Below, in pieces: positions 59,109 to 64,000 of a stretch of 64,000 nt of DNA (the first letter of the stretch is position 1; every line of letters begins with the position of its first letter). The notes beneath the pieces were generated by a model. The model was not told the origin of the DNA. It was given only the letters and a program-made list of their open reading frames with translations, and did no database searches. The position numbers were made by a program, and so were the translations under genes. Where the stretch lies: the NCBI GenBank assembly GCA_002328495.1, contig DCUJ01000004.1:1-64000 (forward strand). Direction: 5' to 3'. This DNA is from Sulfurospirillum sp. UBA2217 (GTDB taxonomy: Bacteria > Campylobacterota > Campylobacteria > Campylobacterales > Sulfurospirillaceae).

Positions 59109-59130
59109 TGTAGTATTCCTTTTCGTTTAT

Positions 59131-59754
59131 TTAGTGTATAGGGCAAACATTTTCTTTGATTTTTTTGGCAGGGTTGCCAGCAACGGTAGTTCCAGTTTCA
59201 ACATTTTTTGTCACAACGCTTCCTGCGGCGATAATAGCATTATCTCCTATAGTAATTCCTTTAAGAATAATAACATTATTACCTATCCACACATTGTCAC
59301 CGATAATTACTTCTTTTGTGATAGGTTGCCTTATTCCCTCAACCATATAATTATGGAAGTCACTATCCATAATTGTAACGTTCCAAGCTATGGCAACATT
59401 TTTGCCTATTGAAATTTTTGAACCAACACGAATATGTGCTTTGGCCCCAATATATGTACCGTCACCAATTTCTAGTGTTGCATTTTCATGCAAGGTTATC
59501 GCTGAATTTAATCCGATGATCACTTTACCTTTAATGTGAAAAGTACTGTTTTCCATAAGATTTAAATTGGTCCCACTATAGGGAAAGCTAGCAGTTGTTG
59601 AATCTCCAAATCCTAAAATAAGTTTTGATTTTAAATCAGAAAGCAATTTAGCATTTTTTTTGATGCGAACTTTAGATTTTCCTTTGATTGTGATTGTTTT
59701 TGTTTTGAGAAGGATTTTTATCAATAAGTTATTGAAACAAGATGTTAAGACCAT
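59131..59754 (-). CDS. Hexapeptide-repeat O- or N-acyltransferase (WbbJ-like)
   Basis: 207-residue left-handed beta-helix acyltransferase. Hexapeptide turns cover much of the sequence: TLEIGDGTYIGAKAHIRVG and ISIGKNVAIAWNVTI near 100-125, with IMDSDFHN, the acetyl-CoA-site region near residue 130, followed by VIIGDNVWIGNNVIILKGI and TIGDNAIIAAGSVVTKNV. The first 60 residues are Lys-rich. It sits 2 bases from the QdtB-like aminotransferase, so it might acylate the aminosugar as QdtC/FdtC does, or O-acetylate another residue; the formyltransferase next door makes the former less certain. Confidence 0.82.
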   Translation of the reverse strand: MVLTSCFNNLLIKILLKTKTITIKGKSKVRIKKNAKLLSDLKSKLILGFGDSTTASFPYSGTNLNLMENSTFHIKGKVIIGLNSAITLHENATLEIGDGTYIGAKAHIRVGSKISIGKNVAIAWNVTIMDSDFHNYMVEGIRQPITKEVIIGDNVWIGNNVIILKGITIGDNAIIAAGSVVTKNVETGTTVAGNPAKKIKENVCPIH

Positions 59755-59756
59755 AG

Positions 59757-60860
59757 TTATCCTTCGTATGAATTTAAAGCTTCAACAATTTTTTCACGCT
59801 GTGCTTGAGTGATAGATACATTTAGGGGAATACTTAATACTTCATTGTGAATCTTTTCGCTCAAGGGAAGCTTTATCGAAGAAAGTTCCATATAAGCTTT
59901 TTGTTTATGGGGAGGGATAGGATAATGGATCATTGTTTCAATCCCTTTTACATGTAAATGCTTTATCAGCGGGTCTCTGTTTTCTGTTCTTATGACAAAT
60001 AAATGCCATACATGCTCTTGTTGACTTCTATAGTGTGGCAGAATAATCTTTTTATTGGCTACATGTAAAAGATAATATTGTGCAAGGTCTTGTCGGAAAC
60101 TATTTTCATTGTTAAGATTTTTTAATTTAATTCTCAGTATGACTGCTTGGATTTCATCTAAACGGCTGTTAACACCTTGGTACAGGTTATGGTATTTTTC
60201 CTGACTTCCATAGTTTCCAAGATATCGAATTGTTTCAGCAAGGTTTGTATCATTTGTGGTAACGGCACCACCATCGCCTAGCGCCCCAAGGTTTTTGCCA
60301 GGGTAGAAACTAAATCCACTAGCATCTCCTAAATTTCCACTTTTTTTGTCTTGATAAAATGCACCATGAGATTGGGCAGAGTCTTCGATGACTTTTAGAT
60401 TGTATTTTTTAGCTATGGAGTTGATTGCGTCCATATCACATGTCTGGCCGTAGAGATGAACAGCTAAAATAGCTTTAGTTTTGGATGAAATTTTGGCTTC
60501 TATTTTTGCTGGGTCGAGTAGATAAGTGTTGATATCTGGTTCCACTAAAATAGGTATGAGATTGTTGTGTGAAATGGCAAGAATGGATGCAATATACGTA
60601 TTGGCTGGAACAATGATTTCATCGCCATCGCTCATAAGCCCCATTTCTTTATAGGCTCTAATAATAAGAATGAGTGCATCCAGACCATTTGCGACTCCAA
60701 TACAGTGTTTGGTTCCACAATAATGTGCAAATTCTTGTTCAAATGCCTCACATTCATTGCCTCGTATGTACCAACCACTAGTAAGAACGTTTGATATCGC
60801 GGTCATAAAGGCTTCTTGATATGGAGCATTAATAAGTTTTAAATCTAAGAAAGGAATCAT
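59757..60860 (-). CDS. qdtB: Sugar 3-aminotransferase, DegT/DnrJ family (QdtB/FdtB-like)
   Basis: PLP enzyme of 367 residues that installs the 3-amino group on a dTDP-3-keto-6-deoxyhexose. PLP-Lys is in SFYPGKNLGALGDGGAV near residue 190; VAVLHLYGQTCDMD-type strand (AILAVHLYGQTCDMD) near 130, the VIEDSAQSHGA motif near residue 155 and NSRLDEIQAVIL near residue 230 are all family marks. It lies between QdtF- and acyltransferase-like genes, and QdtA is two genes upstream. QdtB and FdtB differ only by the isomer handled, which is not decidable here. Exact palindrome 59948 reads Leu-His-Val. Confidence 0.87.
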   Translation of the reverse strand: MIPFLDLKLINAPYQEAFMTAISNVLTSGWYIRGNECEAFEQEFAHYCGTKHCIGVANGLDALILIIRAYKEMGLMSDGDEIIVPANTYIASILAISHNNLIPILVEPDINTYLLDPAKIEAKISSKTKAILAVHLYGQTCDMDAINSIAKKYNLKVIEDSAQSHGAFYQDKKSGNLGDASGFSFYPGKNLGALGDGGAVTTNDTNLAETIRYLGNYGSQEKYHNLYQGVNSRLDEIQAVILRIKLKNLNNENSFRQDLAQYYLLHVANKKIILPHYRSQQEHVWHLFVIRTENRDPLIKHLHVKGIETMIHYPIPPHKQKAYMELSSIKLPLSEKIHNEVLSIPLNVSITQAQREKIVEALNSYEG

Positions 60861-62062
60861 TTATATTTATCCTCTATAAGTTTTAAAGCTGATAGCTCTT
60901 TATTTTCAAGGCAGTAATCAATAACATTCTTTCCAACGTAGTCTTGTTGCAAAATATCATCATCAAGCTCTAAAAATAATTCTAATAAAGTTGAATCTTG
61001 ATGTTTTGAATAACAACTTTTTGCATACATCAAGCATGTTGTACCATTGAAATTTTTAATTTTAATGTCAGCCCCACTAAGAAGTAATATTTTAACTATT
61101 TCAATATGATTATTGTAGATGGCGACTATTAATGGGGACCACCCTTTAGTATTTTGAACATTGATAATTTTTGGAATTTGGATTAATTGTTGGACTTGAA
61201 ATGAGTCTCCAGATTCACATGCGATGAATAATTCTTCAGATTTGTCTTTGTATAAGATTAGATTGTAATCAATAGTACTAATGACATAACTGATTGCATT
61301 TTCAAAGATTATTCTAGCAGGCTTTTGTTTGGATCGAATTGACGATACTTTTGAGCTAATAATCTTTGATGTAAAAATTATTGGTTGTTGATATTCTCGA
61401 AAGTTATAAGCTCTGATTTGATTGTGTATATTGATGGCTGTTTGATTTAAATCAATCGAAAAATCACTGAAATTTATAGACTGTTTTGAATAGTAAGAAG
61501 AGTTTTTCGATTTTTGAGGTAAAGTTTGAAGAATTTCGTTTCTAAGGAGTTTTGGAAGATACTCTTTAATAAGGTTTGTGCCAAAAAAAATATATTTCAA
61601 GTAAAGATCTCGTGAACTATCACACTGTTTTATATTAAATCGTTTTTGTGCAATGATATCTCCAGTATCAATTCCAGAATCAATTTTATGTAAGGTTACT
61701 CCAGAAAAGACCTCATTTTGTAAAATAGGAATAATGGAGGTAAACATTCCTTTGTACTTTGGTAGTAAAGAAAAATGGATGTTATACAGACAAGTCGTGG
61801 AAAACTTATTAGGATTAATAATCTGGTCAAACTCTAGTGACAAGAACAGCATATCTTTATATGAATAAGTATCTTCTAGGGAAAGAATAGGTATGTTATT
61901 TTCTCTAGCAAATTTTAAAAGGGATCGTTGCCAACTATCTTTGCCTATATCTGTTTTATTTGTGATAATAAATATATCTTTTTTATCAATATTCAAAGTC
62001 GTGAACAAGTATTCCGTTATTTCAACTGCAATATTGTTTTTTCCTGCGATACAAATTTTCAT
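60857..62062 (-). CDS. qdtF: Sugar N-formyltransferase with C-terminal ankyrin repeats (QdtF-like)
   Basis: 401-residue enzyme. The N-terminal formyltransferase fold uses N10-formyltetrahydrofolate: the catalytic Asn-His in YNIHFSLLPKYKG near residue 95 and the Asp in HKIDSGIDTGDIIA near residue 125. After a linker, about residues 270-395 form ankyrin repeats (e.g. NTKGWSPLIVAIYNNHIEIV and NFNGTTCLMYAKS). This two-part arrangement is that of Providencia QdtF, which formylates dTDP-Qui3N and whose ankyrin part binds nucleotide-sugar. Flanked by QdtA- and QdtB-like genes with 4-base overlaps, the assignment is strong. The exact product (Qui3NFo or Fuc3NFo) depends on QdtA/FdtA. Confidence 0.85.
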   Translation of the reverse strand: MKICIAGKNNIAVEITEYLFTTLNIDKKDIFIITNKTDIGKDSWQRSLLKFARENNIPILSLEDTYSYKDMLFLSLEFDQIINPNKFSTTCLYNIHFSLLPKYKGMFTSIIPILQNEVFSGVTLHKIDSGIDTGDIIAQKRFNIKQCDSSRDLYLKYIFFGTNLIKEYLPKLLRNEILQTLPQKSKNSSYYSKQSINFSDFSIDLNQTAINIHNQIRAYNFREYQQPIIFTSKIISSKVSSIRSKQKPARIIFENAISYVISTIDYNLILYKDKSEELFIACESGDSFQVQQLIQIPKIINVQNTKGWSPLIVAIYNNHIEIVKILLLSGADIKIKNFNGTTCLMYAKSCYSKHQDSTLLELFLELDDDILQQDYVGKNVIDYCLENKELSALKLIEDKYK

Positions 62063-62460
62063 TTTTGACTTTCTTTTAAAAATTGTTGGTAATCTCTTAT
62101 ATAGTCTTCTGGGTTATAGTACTCGTCTGCTAAAACCATCAAAACACAATCTTTACTGAAATTATACATTTCCCTCCAAATAAGCCCTTCAATTAAAAGC
62201 CCTTGTGTCGGAGAAGAGAGTTGTATATGTTCTTTTGTTTTTCCATCGTCGAGTAAAAAAGTACAATAACCACTAACGCAAATCGCGAGTTGTTTTAAAT
62301 TTCTATGAGCATGATGACCTCTACAGACATTATCTTGTGTACCGAAAATATAGTAAACTCTTTTAACATCAAAAGGGACATTATGATTTTGTTCCAGAGC
62401 AATTAAAGAACCTCTTTCATCACCCATAATAGTTAAATCAATCAATTTTATTTTCATCAT
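62059..62460 (-). CDS. qdtA: dTDP-6-deoxy-hex-4-ulose 3,4-ketoisomerase (QdtA/FdtA-like cupin)
   Basis: 133-residue WxcM-like cupin that moves the keto group of dTDP-4-keto-6-deoxyglucose from C4 to C3. Conserved parts are DERGSLIALEQNHNVPFDVKRVYYIF at residues 13-38, the cupin metal-like but catalytic HHAHRNLKQ (near residue 51) and ILEG-like LLIEGLIWREMYNF near residue 89. It precedes qdtF with a 4-base overlap. Competes with RfbC for the same dTDP-4-keto sugar. FdtA versus QdtA depends on active-site residues I cannot verify by eye. Confidence 0.85.
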   Translation of the reverse strand: MMKIKLIDLTIMGDERGSLIALEQNHNVPFDVKRVYYIFGTQDNVCRGHHAHRNLKQLAICVSGYCTFLLDDGKTKEHIQLSSPTQGLLIEGLIWREMYNFSKDCVLMVLADEYYNPEDYIRDYQQFLKESQK

Positions 62461-63521
62461 ACATAATCTCTTTTATAGATAAGATGTTGCCATTCATATA
62501 CTTCGCTATAGGGTTGTTCAAAAATCGTTTCTAGCATGAATTTGGTGACTTTCCGTGCATTGGAGACAGCATATGCTTTCGTATTTCCTTTTAGTGTAAT
62601 TGCGTCATAAGTCTTGTTATCCAAATAACTTTTTATCTTCAAAAAACAATCTTCAATACCATCGAAATAAATAATATCCTTTTCATTTTCATAGAGCATA
62701 TCAAGTCCATTAATTTTAGGAGAAAATGTGCATGTTCCCACACCCATAAAATGATTCATACGATCAGAAGACCCCATGAATTTTTGTTTATTTTCGCCTT
62801 CAAGAAGGTCTTCTCTATTAAAATTGATAGCAATTTTTGCTTTAGAAATTTCTCGATAATAGTTCATTCCAAAAATTGTAGGATTTCCAAGAGAACCATA
62901 AATTTTTAAATTTAGATTATTATCTGTACAAAATTTTTCTAATGCAAGTGCAAATTTATAACGAACGTCCTCTTTATGATCTCTTGCTATATAAATAATA
63001 TCATATTCTTTAGGGGTATCAAACAAAGGCTTGTCAATGACCGGTTCTGTGATATTAGGAAGGTATCCACAGACTAAATGAGGAAATTTTTTGTGTAAAG
63101 AAGGAAGCTCTGCTGCGGAAGTTTGACAAAAGAAGTCAATAAAGTTAAATTGTTCAAAAAAAGATGGACCTTCTCTGTCTAAAAAGTCTACAAACCATTT
63201 TGCTATTTTCATTTTTGGGTAAAGTTTTTTAATGATTAATAAGGTACTTGGGTAAACAAATTCTGCTTTAGCCAGAAGCAGTAAATCAGGTTCAATATTT
63301 TTACATGTAGTAATTAAGTCTTGATTCATTTTATCAATACTTCTTTTTTTAAACCCCAGAAAACGATGAGCTCTTGCTATGTCCCTATAGCTAAAATCGT
63401 ATACAAAATGACCTTGTGACATAAGTCCGTATGTAATTTTTCGATCAGTTGCATAAAAGACTTTACCATTATAGTGTTGGCTAAAATTGGCACAATGGAC
63501 TATTTTTAGATGGTTATTCAT
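62457..63521 (-). CDS. CgeB-like glycosyltransferase
   Basis: 354-residue putative GT-B glycosyltransferase. N-terminal half KIVHCANFSQHYNGKVFY, the acceptor-region KWFVDFLDREG near 110, and the C-terminal donor-like half with GSSDRMNHFMGVGTC and NEKDIIYFDG. Fits the same CgeB-like group as two other genes in this operon. Function is sugar transfer; target unknown. A palindrome variant at 63299 is read Thr-Cys. It overlaps the GT9 gene's end by 8 bases and qdtA by 4. Confidence 0.72.
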   Translation of the reverse strand: MNNHLKIVHCANFSQHYNGKVFYATDRKITYGLMSQGHFVYDFSYRDIARAHRFLGFKKRSIDKMNQDLITTCKNIEPDLLLLAKAEFVYPSTLLIIKKLYPKMKIAKWFVDFLDREGPSFFEQFNFIDFFCQTSAAELPSLHKKFPHLVCGYLPNITEPVIDKPLFDTPKEYDIIYIARDHKEDVRYKFALALEKFCTDNNLNLKIYGSLGNPTIFGMNYYREISKAKIAINFNREDLLEGENKQKFMGSSDRMNHFMGVGTCTFSPKINGLDMLYENEKDIIYFDGIEDCFLKIKSYLDNKTYDAITLKGNTKAYAVSNARKVTKFMLETIFEQPYSEVYEWQHLIYKRDYV

Positions 63522-64000
63522 TGATAATCCTTTGAATCACTGTATATACCTCGTCGACCGATATGCTCTTTGTGCATTCTTTATTGGTAGGGCATTTGGG
63601 CTTGTAGCATGGATGGCACGTTATGTCTTCTTTTGGTTTAATACAATAATGGCTGCCTTGATATTTTCCAAATTTAACACAATGATGAATGCCTGTAGAA
63701 GCAAAAATGGTTACAGTATTTGTCCCTAATGCCGCAGCCATATGTGATGGACCACTATCATTTCCCACATACAACATGGCATTAGCCAATAAAATTTTGA
63801 GTTCACCAAGTGTTGTTTTTCCAACAAAGTTTTTGATATCAGGGATAGTGTGTTCGATTAGTAGGGCATCATCTTTTTCTATATCAGTTCCGACGAGTGC
63901 AATATCAAGATAAGGTGTTTTAAGTTTCTTGATGAGTAGAATAAATTTTTCTATTTCCCAGCGTTTACTGGACCATTTTTCACTGCTTCCTGTTGAAAAA
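63514..64000 (-). CDS. Glycosyltransferase family 9 protein (ADP-heptose:LPS heptosyltransferase-like), N-terminus outside window
   Basis: The last 161 residues of a GT9 enzyme. The first bases in frame read FSTGSSEKWSSKRWEIEKF, the usual strand-and-loop near the donor site, then YVGNDSGPSHMAAALG near the middle and a conserved C-terminal Cys-rich stretch (CIKPKEDITCHPCYKPKC). Family members add heptose to the LPS core. It opens the polysaccharide operon within this window; the reading frame runs off the right edge, so its start and any upstream genes are not visible. The GT9 call is safe, the exact acceptor is not. Confidence 0.87.
   Translation of the reverse strand, partial: FSTGSSEKWSSKRWEIEKFILLIKKLKTPYLDIALVGTDIEKDDALLIEHTIPDIKNFVGKTTLGELKILLANAMLYVGNDSGPSHMAAALGTNTVTIFASTGIHHCVKFGKYQGSHYCIKPKEDITCHPCYKPKCPTNKECTKSISVDEVYTVIQRIINE

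Larger units (their letters stand above)
479..59957. repeat. Dispersed highly iterated palindrome TTACATGTAA, 26 exact copies
   Basis: Start positions of exact 10-mers by hand count: 479, 632, 2284, 3025, 3287, 8365, 8725, 9487, 10912, 15452, 16327, 17864, 19814, 22836, 27870, 29022, 30079, 34024, 37960, 38359, 39611, 49199, 53452, 54458, 57944, 59948. Several extend to CTTTACATGTAAAG (3285, 8723, 9485, 29020, 30077). About ten more have one changed end base (e.g. 20811, 34273, 34585, 34940, 38216, 49757, 54853, 60060, 63299). Seven exact copies are intergenic; the rest are in genes of unrelated function. No spacing rule or repeat unit beyond the palindrome is visible. Confidence 0.9.

Noticed and set aside
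479..59957. Reading TTACATGTAA as an operator of a Fur-, FNR- or NikR-type regulator
   Set aside because: Most copies lie well inside coding regions of unrelated genes and the number is far too high for a conventional regulon. Single intergenic copies may still be bound.
1..64000. CRISPR arrays, insertion sequences, prophage, rRNA genes, selenocysteine or large tandem repeats
   Set aside because: None was found on reading both strands; no direct-repeat/spacer pattern, transposase or integrase is present.

Overview
The window looks like a chromosomal segment of a member of the Campylobacterota (epsilonproteobacteria), most probably a Sulfurospirillum-like free-living or anaerobically respiring species. 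This rests on the mix of genes rather than on a database match: a CiaB-like protein, a cytochrome bc1 complex with a di-heme c1, CcoI/CcoS for cbb3 oxidase, the heptose gene order gmhB-hldD-hldE-gmhA, a GpmI-type mutase, many small c-type cytochromes, TATAAT-only promoters and a base composition near 40% GC by eye. No insertion sequence, prophage, CRISPR array or rRNA operon was seen. The only RNA gene found is tRNA-Phe. No gene-free stretch exceeds 300 bases.

Layout. 1-6.5 kb: end of pstB, a SulP anion transporter with a tandem UspA protein, YaiI, an RhlE-type helicase and a PiT phosphate transporter. 6.5-13.3 kb: a PilZ protein, a CiaB-like zincin, an orphan FetB permease, a cysteine-rich lipoprotein, an EAL-CBS-GGDEF protein and a lipocalin. 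13.3-22.4 kb: a PomAB-like (sodium-type) flagellar stator, tRNA-Phe, murD/mraY, gpmI and the fatty-acid block fabG-acpP-fabF-accA. 22.4-27.4 kb: a cytochrome c'-like protein, petABC and mnmG. 27.5-35.3 kb: a Cache histidine kinase, its response regulator, a TRAP transporter and pxpABC, which together read as a 5-oxoproline sensing, uptake and degradation module. 35.3-45 kb: a chemoreceptor, ribE-pgeF, Tpx, a DMT exporter, a GGDEF/EAL protein, ccoI-ccoS and a small cytochrome c. 45-50.7 kb: a TPR protein, a PAP2 phosphatase, a YrbL-like kinase and the ADP-heptose pathway. 50.7-64 kb: one long, tightly packed minus-strand operon for surface polysaccharide, with heptosyltransferase-like and other glycosyltransferases, dTDP-rhamnose enzymes, a complete QdtA/QdtB/QdtF-type route to a formylated 3-amino-3,6-dideoxyhexose, and O-acylation genes. 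The last part is visibly more AT-rich.

The most striking signal is not a gene. The palindrome TTACATGTAA, often extended to CTTTACATGTAAAG, occurs 26 times exactly by hand count, where well under one would be expected by chance. It lies inside conserved genes, where it is read almost always as Leu-His-Val or Thr-Cys, and in intergenic gaps. This resembles a highly iterated palindrome such as HIP1 of cyanobacteria, or a chromosome-wide recognition site, and I know of no description of it.
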